Shown here piece after piece: positions 24,301 to 36,806 of a stretch of 64,000 nt of DNA (position 1 is the first letter of the stretch; each line of letters begins with the position of its first letter). Origin of the DNA: Nyssa sinensis. Its lineage: Eukaryota; Streptophyta; Magnoliopsida; Cornales; Nyssaceae. Below the pieces are notes generated by a model, which had not been told where the DNA came from, searched no databases, and saw only the letters and a list, made by a program, of their open reading frames with translations. Made by a program: the position numbers and the translations under genes. The stretch is taken from assembly GCA_008638375.1 (NCBI GenBank), contig CM018032.1:30987751-31051750 (forward strand), given 5' to 3'.

Positions 24301-25028
24301 TTAGGTTAGTTCATTTTTTTATTTTGGATTTCTTATCTGTAATATCCCGACCCGGGATACGTCACGTATACCGAGGTAGGTCGGTTAACACATGTAACTT
24401 GAACGGTAAGATATGTATATCATAGTATTTTCATGGAAATGAATGACTGGAACTGTGAATGATGGAAATGAATGATCAAGGCTGGGTAACACCCGAGCCC
24501 CACAGGGCATTGCATCGTAATGCGTGCATGCACGTATTTCCATGCATGCATACGTGAACATAGATACATAGCTCGATTAAAATGAGTGTATGTGTATACG
24601 ATTAAAAATGGAATTGTACCCCTACATATGCATGTATATACATGTATAAAAACATGTATTTGGTGTGTATGTGTATATTTATATATATATATATATATAA
24701 TATGATGTATTTATGTATATATGTATATATACATAAGAAATAAAAAGAAAGAAAAGGAAAAAGGGGAAACTGCCCTTGGGCAGTATGCAGGTACATTGCA
24801 TGTGAGGTGTGTGTGTGTCGGTTGGGTGAAGTGTGTGTGTGTTATATATATATATATAATATGATATATGTATATATAAGTGCCCAACAAGTCTCCCCAA
24901 GCCATTAATGCAAAGTTTGCATTTGGCAGAGGGAATACAGACCCTAGGTCAAGGAAAGGGGCCATAGAAGGGGGAGTAACCGAGAGAGAGAAAGAGAAAA
25001 AGGGAGAGAGGCGGTGGAACCCTTCTCT

Positions 25029-25037
25029 CTATATATG
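25029..25037 (+). promoter_or_regulatory. Putative LTR TATA box
   Basis: CTATATATG about 690 bases into the LTR, preceded by GAGAGGCGGTG (25006-25016). The same pair (GAGGCGGTG, then 15-20 bases, then TATATATATG) occurs at 28138-28167, 34111-34141 and, reversed, 48957-48985. Conservation across copies suggests a core promoter; no experiment supports it here. Confidence 0.5.
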
Positions 25038-27457
25038 TACATACGGGTGTGGGTTTAAAGGCAAAAAAGAAAATTGAGATTGAGAGAAAGGTTGGCAAAG
25101 AGCTTAGGAGCAGAAATAGGAAAGTTTGGAGGGTCACACAGGGCAAAAACCCGAACACCCAGGTAAGCCATTTAGTTCTGTTTTTGAGATTTGAAGCATG
25201 AATGTTTGATCTAAATCTAGGGTCTAAATGAGCATGATATTAGCTTTTAAATGCAAAAAGAATTAGGTTAAATGGTTTAGAAACCATAGAGATATTCTAA
25301 GCTGCAGGTTGTAGAGAATAATCGGCCATGTGTTATTTCATGCATTAAACCTTGTTTAATCGACCCAAGCATGACCCTATGATGTGCAGAAAACTGTTAG
25401 AAACAATTAGGGGCCAAAACCGTGAACAAAACGCCATGAAATAGAAGATATCACTTGGCCGGAGAATCGACCGGAAATGTTCAACCCCTATTTCGTGAAG
25501 AACTAGTGGGTTACATTGAAAACTAAAGTTAGAAATATAATCTACATAAAAAATGGAAAAGAATGGCATTCAAAATGGGGGGAAAAACCACCAAAAAATA
25601 AGTGACAGTCGCCGGAGAAGACGACTGTTCACGCCGGAACCCTACCAGAGACGTGGGGAAAACGACCGGAAAGTCGTGGGGGCTATCGGGTCAAAACTGG
25701 GACGGATCCGGGTTCGGATCGGGTCGGTAACCGACCGGAAATAAACGGAGCCAAAGCTGTGTCATTTTGGGTTTTTAATTTAAATGGGATTGGGCTTGTT
25801 TGGTTACATGTATAGTAAATTGGAATTGGGTTTGGGGTTATCCAGACCAAGGATGGGATAGGAAATCAGGGTTATTGAAATCCGGTTTTTCAAATGAAGT
25901 GAACCGTTTGGTTCAGGGGAAGGGTGGACCGGTTTAGGGTTTCTGGTCTTGAACCAACTGGTTCAGACCGTAGCTTTAGGAAATTGTAAACCGGCCCCAA
26001 TTGTTTTGAAAAATTACACTAAGGCCCAAACAGAAAATTAATTAAATATTAATTTTTATAACAATGCCCCTATTTCAAATATGGGTCAAACGAAGTCCAA
26101 ACGATACAAATGAATAGTCAAAACCTATTATCTCGGACATTTTGAGTCCAATGGTGGGGTCCGTTTTACTGAGATGAGACCCCGAAGGATAAAATACCGT
26201 AAGAGTGCAAAATGACTATTTTGCCCTTTTAGTACAAAAGTCCAAATGGAATTCCGCGAAAGCCTAAACTGACTTTCTTCGGCGTTCCGGACTCAATGGT
26301 AAAGTCTAAAATAGTATTTGAAATACTTATGATAGAAAGGCATAAAATTTGATGAATAGCATTTATTCTGAAACGTATTCACTGATATATAGGAAACTCG
26401 AAAGGCAAGGGTACACTCAGGGATTTCTGAGATAGAAGCACGATAGAGGTAAGTGGATCACTCTCTCTCTTACATGTGGTGTTTCCACAAGCCAAGTTTA
26501 TTCTTTTACTGCCAAACTCGTACTCTTGAATGTATTGATATCCCTGTGTTCCACAATTCGATATTCTTTATCCTGTGGACATTTGATTGACTGGTATATC
26601 ATTGTTATCATGTTTAACTGTGCTTTGAAAGCAACTCATGTTATTACTATCCACAATGAGATATTGTTCTATCTCGTGGACATTGCTTGACTGTTATATC
26701 ATTGTTATCATGTTTAACCATGCCTTGAAAGGCCTACTGTTGTATCCTTATTGAATGAATGATATTCCATTTATATTCTATGGAATTACTTATGATCATG
26801 ACATGTTTATGAACACGGGGGTTGTGCTCAGTCACAACACCCATCTGATGCTATCTGATTGAATGGGACCTACGGGTCAAGTCCGTGAACGGACAAATGG
26901 CAATTTACTGGAATTGATTGGGGGGTATGCCGGGCCCCAAAAGATCGAGGGTCTGCCGAGCCCTGAAACAGAATAACAGCATCTCTTATGATTGACAGAA
27001 CTTGATTGTTGAATGGCACTATCCCTTATAATTCTTCAAGTCTCGAAGGACTTACATTGATTGATTTGATTATGATCGGTTCATTGTGGCAGTACTTCAT
27101 TGTTGTTATATTTTCATTTTACACTATACTTCTGATTGTGTATTGTGATTACCTTTCATTGGCCCTCGTGGCAACTGGTTCCATTGGCCCTCGTGGCATT
27201 TATGTTCATTGGCTATCACAGTATCTCCTTCCTTATGATTGGCTATCATTATCTCATTCATGGATTCACATTGATCATCGATACCAGTGTTGGAGATATG
27301 TTTTACTTACTGAGCTTTGTAGCTCATTCCACCCCATTTACCCCCATTTCAGGTGATGACGCTGCGAGACCCCAGTAGGAGTCTGAGAGCGTAGGGGGAC
27401 ATTTTGAAGTATTATATCAGTCTATGTTAGTTCTCCCATGTATTCACCACCCCCAGG

Positions 27458-30400
27458 TGTGATATCCCGACCCGGGATAAGACACGTTTACCGAGGCAAG
27501 TCGACTGAATAGCATAACCTGAGCTGTTTTAAACTCCATGTCATAATAACTATGGAACTGACTTTATTTTAAAAAGATAAATGTTTTGCTTAGTATGGCT
27601 AGTGTCGGGCAACACCCGAGCACCCCGGGATATCGCATCGTAATACGTGCACGCACGCACTTTCATGCCCATGCATATTGCATGCATGTATAGCTTGAAC
27701 AAAATAAAGGTATGTAAATACCTATAGAAATACCTATATATGTGTGCATATGAATGTATATGAACGTATACAATTAACGTATACAAGTATGTATGTATAC
27801 ATATAGATATACATGTATAATATAATGAGATTATGTGAATATATATGTATATTAAAGTATATATGTGTATCTCATGCAAAAACAAGAAAGGCAACCAAAA
27901 TATCAGTGTGTGCATCACTGTGTGTGTGTGTGTGCATCACGGTGTGTGTGTGTGTTTGGGAAACCACACCAACCGACTTGGTGAAAGGTGGTGTGTGTAT
28001 ATGTGATATAATGTATATATATGTATCTTTGAGGGTACGTGGGTGATGGAGGATCAAAGGGCGGTTCACGACAGTCAAGAATGACTGCAGGGAAGAGAGA
28101 GAGAGGGAGAAAGAGAGAGATAAGCTAGAGAGAGAAAGAGGCGGTGGGTGTCATTGTTTATATATATGTACACGGGTTTGTGAGTTGAGAGGTTAGAAAA
28201 GAAGGGAAGGGTCAGGAATTGAAGGGAAGAAGAAGAGAGAGAGACTGATTCAGAAACAGAGGGAGATTGGGAAGGTCACAGTGAGCTAAATCCGAAACTC
28301 AGGTAAGTGATTGAAGTTCTATTTTTGATTTTTAGTTCATGAAACTTAAATATGATTGTAGGGTTGTATAGATGAATTAAAAAGGAATTTAATGAAAGAA
28401 AAATGATAAGAAATGGTTGAAAAATGAATAAGAAAACCGGAGTTGCAGGTTTATGCAATGAATTCGGGTTAGTTGATTTTATGCTAAAAAATCAGTTTAA
28501 AATGCATGGGATTGATCCCATTAAGTGCAGAAATTAAATAGAATGAAAAGAGGTCAAAACAGTTGAGAACCGAGTGCAAAAATGAGGAAAACCAGCTCAC
28601 CGGAAAATCGGCCGGAGCTATTAACCTCCATATTCGAGAAGATTGGGAAGGTTGTGAGGGAAATGGAGGATAGGAATGAGGTCGTGGGGAAGAAAGGAAG
28701 AGATTGGCATTGAAAATGAGAGAGAAAACCGATCGGGACAGGTTGCCGTCACCGGAGATGGTGACGGAACCCTACTGTTTTCCTACCGGAGACGTGGGTA
28801 AGATGACCGAAAAATCATGGGGGCTACCGGGTTAAGTCTAGACCGGATCCGGGTTCGGATTGGGTCGGTACCCGACTGGATATGAAGTGGCCATGATACT
28901 GTGTCGTTTTGGGTTTTTAATTTAAATGGATTTGGGCTGTTTGGTTACATGGATAATAAATTGGAATTGAGTTTGAGGTTATCCAAACCAGGGATGGGAT
29001 AGGAAATCAGGGTTATTGAAATCCGGTTTTTCAATTGAAGTGAACCGTTTGGTTCAGTAAGGGAGCAGGCCGGTTTAGGGTTTTTGGGTCTGAACCAACT
29101 GGTTCAGACCGCAGCTTTTGAAAATTGTGAACCGGCCCCAAATGTTTTGAAAAATTACACTAAGGCCCAAACAGAAAATTAATTAAATATTAATTTTTAC
29201 AATAATGCCCCTATTTCAAATATGGGTCAAACGAAGTCCAAACGATGCAAATGAATAGTCAAAACTTATTATCTCGGACGTTCTGAGTCCAATGGTGGGG
29301 TCCGTTTTACGAGACAGAACCCCGAAGGATAAAATACCGTAAAAGTGCAAAATGACCATTTTGCCCTTTGTAGTACAAATGTCCAAATGGAATTCCGCGA
29401 AAGCCTAAACCGGCTTTCTTCGACGTTCCGGACTCAATGGTAAAGTCTAAAATAGTATTTGAAATACTTATGATAGAAAGGCATAAAATTTGATGAATAG
29501 CATTTATTCTGAAACGTGTTCACTGATATATAGGAAACTCCAAAGGCAAGGGTACATTCACGGATTTCTAAGATAGAATTACGATAGAAGTAAGTAAATT
29601 CCCTTTCTCTTCCATGTGGTGTTTCCAAGCCAAGTTTATTCTCTTTACTGCCAAACTTGTACTCTTGAAAGTACCTCACGTTATTGTTATCCACAATGCG
29701 ATATTGTTCTATCTTGTGGACATTAATTGACTGCTATGTCATTGTTATCATGTGAACCATGCCTTGAAAGGCTTACTGCTATGTCTTTACTGAATATATG
29801 ATATTCCATCTTATACTTCTATGGAATTATGAATAATCATGATATGTTATGAATACGGGATTTGTGCTCAGTCACAATATCCATCCGATGCTTTCTGTAT
29901 TAACTGGAGACCTAAGGGTCAAGTACATAAATGGACAGGTGGCAGGAATGAATTCCTCGAAGGCTTTCCACCGGCAATTGACTGGCATAAGCATTGGCAT
30001 TTCATTTACATTTACATTGGCATTTTACCTGAGAACAGAGTAAATGCATCTCCTAAGAATTGGTATGATTACGTTATTGAATAACACTATTCCTTATGAC
30101 TTATCTTAAACTGAGAAGACACTCTTCATTGAATTGATTGTGATCGGTTTATTGTGGCAGTACTCCTTGTTGTTGTATTGTTGTTGAGAGATTCATGTTG
30201 ATGGTGTATCCATTGCTCCTAATTGAACATTGTGACTTATTATTCATTGGCCTTCATGGCAACTGTTCTCTTTGGCTATTACAGCATCTCCTTCCTTATG
30301 ATTGGCTATCATAATCTTATTCATGGATTTGTATCTTATCGATACCAGTGTCGGAGATCTATTTTTACTTGCTAAGCTCTCGTAGCTCATTCCCCCTATT

Positions 30401-30772
30401 TACCCCCATTTCAGGTGATGACGCTGCAAGACCCCAGTAGGAGTTTGAGAGCGTAGGAGGACATTTTTGAGGAACTGTATCAGTCTATGTCTTAGTTCTC
30501 CCTTGTATTCACCACCCTCGGGTGCTGGTTACGTTTGGTTCTTATTTTGTTTATGTAGAACCATATTACGTATTGTAAAGACTTCCGCTAACATTGTGTA
30601 TTGAAAGACTTCCGCTGATGTACTATTACCGATAAGACTTCTGCTGTTATTGTTTGAGGATTTTAGTACTTTGCATATTAGTACTATGATACAGGAATGG
30701 AAAAAGTAGGGACGGCCTTCGGGTCGGCCCCGCGACACGAGATCCGCATAGGGTGGGTTTCGGGTCGTGACA
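27458..30772 (+). repeat. 5' LTR (3315 bp)
   Basis: Starts TGTGATATCCCGACCCGGGA, ends TTTCGGGTCGTGACA. Inside: a CATGCATG-rich block (27634-27690), a CA/GT region with ACCGAC (27972-27977), a GAGA-rich stretch (28098-28140), a TATA box (28158-28167), a GAACCAACTGGTTC inverted repeat (29092-29105), a degenerate tandem block (29280-29460), and donor-like GTAAGT (29590) and acceptor-like TTTCAG (to 30414) sites. Confidence 0.95.
28158..28167 (+). promoter_or_regulatory. Putative TATA box of the 5' LTR
   Basis: TTATATATATG following GAGGCGGTG at 28138-28146, about 700 bases into the LTR. The 3' LTR has the identical arrangement at 34131-34141. If active, it would start the genomic transcript. 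Confidence 0.5.
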
Positions 30773-30775
30773 GCT

Positions 30776-30787
30776 TGGTATCAGAGC
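30776..30787 (+). other. tRNA-iMet primer-binding site
   Basis: TGGTATCAGAGC, three bases after the 5' LTR end, complementary to the 3' end of plant initiator tRNA-Met. A nearby AGGTTCGA may extend pairing to the T-arm. Confidence 0.92.
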
Positions 30788-31348
30788 TATAGGTTCGATT
30801 GTGAGTCATGGGAGATAGGACTAGGATTAGAATGGATAGACAAGACTGACGATTTACCTTATACGAACATTGACTGTCATCTTATGTATTGACTTGTCAT
30901 TTCATTGGTTATCTTCATTGGTTATCTTTTACGGACATGGTTAACGCGAGGAATAATCCATTACTTATAGATCGTTTAGAACTAAAGTTAATAGATGTAA
31001 CTGATATCCTTTATATAAATTTTATACGATCAGTGATTATTCTCTCATTCATTGACTGGAAATCTTATGGTTTCTCTTTACTAGTTATCTTACAGACATG
31101 GTTATCTCAATAAATACATTGATAGTTGTGAATTGCATAGATCACTTAGAGTTGGAATCAATAGATAGAACAGAAGTCTCTATAATATAGATTCCATGTG
31201 AACATTGATTGTTATTCTATGCATTGCCGGGTTGTCTTATAGACAAGGTTAACAAACAGGAATACCTCGGTAGGTTATACTGACTCGGTAAAACCATGAA
31301 CGAGTAGATCCATATAGAAATGCTTATCTAAACTTATTGTTTTCAGCA

Positions 31349-31819
31349 ATGGGACATACCAAGAATGCTGAGACAGGAAGTGATCAATTAGACCGAATTG
31401 AATACCTTATGGAAGAGATTCTCAAATCTCTGCCTCGAGCCCAACCTCAACAGTCAACTACGTGCATCGAAGTGATAGCACCAGTAAAGATCACCACACG
31501 GGGTAAACAAGGAATCGCAAAGAGAAAAGTCAAACGTAGGGTGCCTAACCAAAAAGAAGTAACAATTAGACACCTAACTCCCCTACAATGCCCTACCTGC
31601 GGAAAATCTCACAAGGGGCAATGCCTTAGAAATACAAACACTTGTTATTACTGTGAACAGGATGGACACTTCGCAAGGAATTGCCCTCAGAAAGCCAAGG
31701 CTACGACTAGTGCCACACCCACCTCACCAGTCTCTGTGGCATTAGGGAAAGATCAACCTCCTACACAGATAGCTAAAGGTACCCGTCCAGTTATTTATAA
31801 CCTGTTTAGACACTTATGA
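31349..31819 (+). CDS. Capsid-less mini-Gag with two zinc knuckles (156 aa)
   Basis: Intact ORF. The first ATG is 31349, directly after a TTTTCAG acceptor-like site; an in-frame TTG lies upstream but has no initiator support. Residues 1-30 form a gag-type opening with an amphipathic helix (DQLDRIEYLMEEILKSL). A basic cluster KRKVKRR lies at about 58-64. Two zinc knuckles follow: CPTCGKSHKGQC (CX2CX3HX3C, about 81-92) and CYYCEQDGHFARNC (CX2CX4HX4C, about 99-112), then a Thr/Pro-rich tail. Chromovirus Gag is usually three times longer; the whole capsid region is missing without loss of frame. It may bind RNA, but whether it assembles with full-length Gag is unknown. Confidence 0.75.
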   Translation: MGHTKNAETGSDQLDRIEYLMEEILKSLPRAQPQQSTTCIEVIAPVKITTRGKQGIAKRKVKRRVPNQKEVTIRHLTPLQCPTCGKSHKGQCLRNTNTCYYCEQDGHFARNCPQKAKATTSATPTSPVSVALGKDQPPTQIAKGTRPVIYNLFRHL

Positions 31820-33418
31820 GATCCTTACACACTCGGTTGTGTTATCATATAATTGCTAAACTGAATTTAGCAACTGAACACTTGGATGATTGATTTATGA
31901 TTTTATTAGATCAGGGAAGTTATTATTGGAAAATGTTAAACAGAAAAGCATGTGAACTTAGGGCCATTTACTGAACCATTTTATGGTTACCATGAGGATT
32001 ATTGTTAGAAATATTAAACATAGAAAACATGAGATACAGATCAGGATCACATGTATTCTCAATGATTAACCTATACTTGAAAGTTGGGTTTAATGATATA
32101 GAATAAATGACTTGTAGAAAACCTTGATGATTGTTTTATCTTATAGAAACATGTACTTGATGTTTATTAAGTTAAAATTTAAAGATTGTTCTCTATTGAA
32201 GGAGACATTAAGAATCAAATGGCTATATTTAGATTATAGATTTGATATTTATGATTTAATGGTCGTTCTATATTACGATAGTTATTGAAAATTGAATTTC
32301 TATTTACGGATTATGAACTTGATGTTTACAAATTAAATGATTGTTCTATACTGTGAAAATTTGTGAGAGCTGGAATTATGTTCCATAATGAACAAAGGAA
32401 ACAATTAGTGCACATTGAAAGATAAAATGTAACATAGAATTGGGAATATGACACTTTGAAAAGTGGTGAGTTGACAGTAATATTGACATGGAATAGAAGT
32501 ACACTGAAAAGGGTGTGGAGTTAACAATAACATCTAGTCAGAGTAAATCCTGATATGATAAATAGACTCGTATGTGAATACTGACCATTGATCTTTTATA
32601 GTAAACTGGGAGATGATTTGGGCTACTGTGCCAGTAGTCACAGGTATTTATAGTTGTTTACAAAATGCTCGATATTGTTAAGATGATTGCTCTACATACT
32701 GATTTATAGCTTCAACATTTACTACTAGTTGAACATAGAGACAGAACTCTTAAGTTATATATTAACTGTTCAAGTTCCACAAGGAAAATGATTGATGATA
32801 AATGTTATACATGAAACAAGTGGAGTACGTAACATAGATGTATAAGTATTAGATTGACATATTACCATCTTATAGAATTTGAAGGGCATTGATGAGTTGA
32901 GTGATTTCATGATAGAAATATAAAGATTTGTAAATCTTTAAAATGAATTACATACTGTTATAAGATATGTATATTTACTTGGTAAATGAAATTGAATTAA
33001 TAGCGACTCTTGAAAGCGTCATTATCACTGAAAGTTATGTATGGAAATGATATATACCCCAGGTATATTAGTAGACTGAATGAATAAAATTTTAAATGTC
33101 ACGTTTAGGAAATTTTATAAATTTTGTTCATTAAGTGATCTCTTAAATTTACGGAAACCGCTGAAAACCCTAGAAAGGAATTGAGATTTATGTGAGGATT
33201 TCGAGGTACGCTCGAAATGATAGAAAGAATCTAACAATAATTTGATGTGACAGTAAAACTTGATCTGATGTGACAGTAAAACTTGATTCTCAGTACCAAA
33301 ATTTTATCTAGTTAAATGTGAACGCCTAATTTAGTTAGGCCATGACGATTAGAGGAACCATGGAAACCACGAGAACCATCGGAGTTAGAATCGTTAAGTT
33401 TGCGGACAAACTTATTTT
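31820..33418 (+). other. Non-coding interior of the derivative element
   Basis: 1.6 kb of AT-rich DNA where pol would normally lie. No frame matches protease, reverse transcriptase, RNase H or integrase motifs, and no long ORF is present. Near the end, GAGGATTTCGAGG (33195-33207) resembles the GAxTTTCGAGGACGAA sequence that closes chromovirus polyproteins just before the polypurine tract, so a stub of the original 3' end survives. The origin of the rest is unknown. Confidence 0.6.
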
Positions 33419-33432
33419 TAAGGAGGTAAGAA
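33419..33432 (+). other. Polypurine tract
   Basis: TAAGGAGGTAAGAA immediately before the 3' LTR start TGTGATATCCC; the expected plus-strand primer site for reverse transcription. Confidence 0.75.
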
Positions 33433-36400
33433 TGTGATATCCCGACCCGGGATACGACACGTTTACCGAGGCAAGTCGACTGAATAGCATAACCTGAGCT
33501 GTTTTAAACTCCATGTCACAATAACTATGGAACTGACTTTATTTTAAAAAGATAAATGTTTTGCTTAGTATGGCTAGTGTCGGGCAACACCGAGCACCCC
33601 GGGATATCGCATCGTAATACGTGCACGCACGCACTTCCATGCCCATGCATATTGCATGCATGTATAGCTTGAACAAAATAAAGGTATGTAAATACCTATA
33701 GAAATACCTATATATGTGTGCATATGAATGTATATGAACGTATACAATTAACGTATATAAGTATGTATGTATACATATAGATATACATGTATAATATAAT
33801 GAGATTATGTGAATATATATGTATATTAAAGTATATATGTGTATCTCATGCAAAAACAAGAAAGGCAACCAAAATATCAGTGTGTGCATCACTGTGTGTG
33901 TGTGTGTGCATCACGGTGTGTGTGTGTGTTTGGGAAACCACACAAACGACTTGGTGAAAGGTGGTGTGTGTATATGTGATATAGTGTATATATATGTATC
34001 TTTGAGGGTACGTGGGTGATGGAGGATCAAAGGGCGGTTCACGGCAGTCAAGAATGACTGCAGGGAAGAGAGAGAGAGGGAGAAAGAGAGAGATAAGCTA
34101 GAGAGAGAAAGAGGCGGTGGGTGTCATTGTTTATATATATGTACACGGGTTTGTGAGTTGAGAGGTTAGAAAAGAAGGCAAGGGTCAGGAATTTAAGGGA
34201 AGAAGAAGAGAGAGAAACTGATTCAGAAACAGAGGGAGATTGGGAAGGTCACAGTGAGCTAAATATGAAACTCAGGTAAGTGATTGAAGTTCTATTTTTG
34301 ATTTTTAGTTCATGAAACTTAAATATGATTGTAGGGTCGTATAGATGAATTAAAAAGGAATTTAATGAAAGAAAAATGATAAGAAATGGTTGAAAAATGA
34401 ATAAGAAAATCGGAGTTGCAGGTTTATGCAATGAATTCGGGTTAGTTGATTTTATGCTAAAAACTCAGTTTAAAATGCATGGGATTGATCCCATTAAGTG
34501 CAGAAATTAAATAGAATGAAAAGAGGGTCAAAACAGTTGAGAACCGAGTGCAAAAATGAGGAAAACCAGCTCAGCGAAAAACCGGCCGGAGCTATTAACC
34601 TCCATATTCGAGAAGATTGGGAAGGTTGTGAGGGAAATGGAGGATAGGAATGAGGTCGTGGGGAAGAAAGGAAGAGATTGGCATTGAAAATGGGAGAGAA
34701 AACCGATCGGGACAGGTTGCCGTCACCGGAGATGGTGACAGAACCCTACTGTTTTCCTACCGGAGACGTGGGGAAGATGACCAAAAAATCGTGGGGGCTA
34801 CCTAGGTTAAGTCTAGACCGGATCCGGGTTCGGATCGGGTCGGTACCCGACCGGATATGAAGTGGGCATGATACTGTGTCGTTTTGGGTTTTTAATTTAA
34901 ATGGATTTGGGCTGTTTGGTTACATGGATAATAAATTGGAATTGAGTTTGAGGTTATCCAAACCAGGGATGGGATAGGAAATCAGGGTTATTGAAATCCA
35001 GGTTTTTCAATTGAAGTGAACCGTTTGGTTCAGTAAGGGGGCAGACTGGTTTAGGGTTTTTGGGTCTGAACCAACTGGTTCAGACCGCAGCTTTTGAAAA
35101 TTGTCAATCGGCCCCAAATGTTTTGAAAAATTACACTAAGGCCCAAACAGAAAATTAATTAAATATTAATTTTTACAATAATGCCCCTATTTCAAATATG
35201 GGTCAAACGAAGTCCAAACGATGCAAATGAATAGTCAAAACTTATTATCTCGGACGTTCTGAGTCCAATGGTGGGGTCCATTTTACGAGACAGAACCCTG
35301 AAGGATAAAATACCGTAAAAGTACAAAATGACCATTTTGCCCTTTGTAGTACAAATGTCCAAATGGAATTCCGCGAAAGCCTAAACCGACTTTCTTCGAC
35401 GTTCCGGACTCAATGGTAAAGTCTAAAATAGTATTTGAAATACTTATGATAGAAAGGCATAAAATTTGATGAATAGCATTTATTCTGAAACGTGTTCACT
35501 GATATATAGGAAACTCCAAAGGCAAGGGTACATTCACGGATTTCTGAGATAGAATTACGATAGAAGTAAGTAAATTCCCTTTCTCTTCCATGTGGTGTTT
35601 CCAAGCCAAGTTTATTCTCTTTACTGCCAAACTTGTACTCTTGAAAGTACCTCACGTTATTGTTATCCACAATGCGATATTGTTCTATCTTGTGGACATT
35701 GATTGACTGCTATGTCGTTGTTATCATGTGAACCATGCCTTGAAAGGCTTACTACTATGCCTTTATTGTCTGCTATGTCTTTATTGTGAACCATGCCTTG
35801 AAAGGCTTACTGCTATGTCTTTACTGAATATATGATATTCCATCTTATACTTCTATGGAATTATGAATAATCATGATATGTTATGAATACGGGATTTGTG
35901 CTCAGTCACAATATCCATCCGATGCTTTCTGTATTAACTGGAGACCTAAGGGTCAAGTACATAAATGGACAGGTGGCAGGAATGAATTCCTCGAAGGCTT
36001 TCCACCGGCAATTGACTGGCATAAGCATTGGCATTTCATTTACATTTACATTGGCATTTTACCTGAGAACAGAGTAAATGCATCTCCTAAGAATTGGTAT
36101 GATTACGTTATTGAATAACACTATTCCTTATGACTTATCTTAAACTGAGAAGACACTCTTCATTGAATTGATTGTGATCGGTTTATTGTGGCAGTACTCC
36201 TTGTTGTTGTATTGTTATTGAGAGATTCATGTTGATGGTGTATCCATTGCTCCTAATTGAACATTGTGACTTATTATTCATTGGCCTTCATGGCAACTGT
36301 TCTCTTTTGCTATTACAGCATCTCCTTCCTTATGATTGGCTATCATAATCTTATTCATGGATTTGTATCTTATCGATACCAGTGTCGGAGATCTGTTTTT

Positions 36401-36806
36401 ACTTGCTGAGCTCTCATAGCTCATTCCCCCTATTTACCCCCATTTCAGGTGATGACGCTGCAAGACCCCAGTAGGAGTCTGAGAGCGTAGGAGGACATTT
36501 TTGAGGAACTGTATCAGTCTATGTCTTAGTTCTCCCATGTATTCACCACCCTCGGGTGCTGGTTACGTTTGGTTCTTATTTTGTTTATGTAGAACCATAT
36601 TATGTATTGTAAAGACTTCCGCTAACATTGTGTATTGAAAGACTTCCGCTGATGTACTATTACCGATAAGACTTCCGCTGTTATTGTTTGAGGATTTTAG
36701 TACTTTGCATATTAGTACTATGATACAGGAATGGAAAAAGTAGGGACGGCCTTCGGGTCGGCCTCGCGACACGAGATCCGCATAGGGTGGGTTTCGGGTC
36801 GTGACA
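33433..36806 (+). repeat. 3' LTR (3374 bp) with a 58 bp tandem duplication
   Basis: Near-identical to 27458-30772. It is longer because a segment starting GTGAACCATGCCTTG is present twice (35728 and 35786), whereas the 5' LTR has it once (about 29753). The duplication must postdate the last reverse transcription, since both LTRs are copied from one template. Confidence 0.95.

Larger units (their letters stand above)
27458..36806 (+). mobile_element. Complete large retrotransposon derivative (LARD-like), 9349 bp
   Basis: Full-length non-autonomous LTR element: 5' LTR 27458-30772, primer site 30776-30787, leader, mini-gag 31349-31819, non-coding interior, polypurine tract 33419-33432, 3' LTR 33433-36806. 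Target duplications are CCAGG (27453-27457) and CCGGG (36807-36811), differing by one CpG-type transition. It sits in the downstream part of a related solo LTR: the flanks rejoin as CACCACCC-CCGGG-TGCTGG, matching the element's own LTR. The LTRs differ only at scattered positions and by one 58 bp duplication, so the insertion is recent relative to others here. No protease, reverse transcriptase or integrase is encoded; enzymes must come from an autonomous relative. Confidence 0.95.

Noticed and set aside
29839..30084. 81-codon ORF identical at 35873-36118
   Set aside because: The identity only reflects that both lie in the two LTRs of one recent element; no other LTR copy keeps it and the composition looks random.
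31337..31348. Upstream start of the mini-Gag at 31337
   Set aside because: That codon is TTG, not ATG; the first ATG is 31349, right after an acceptor-like site.
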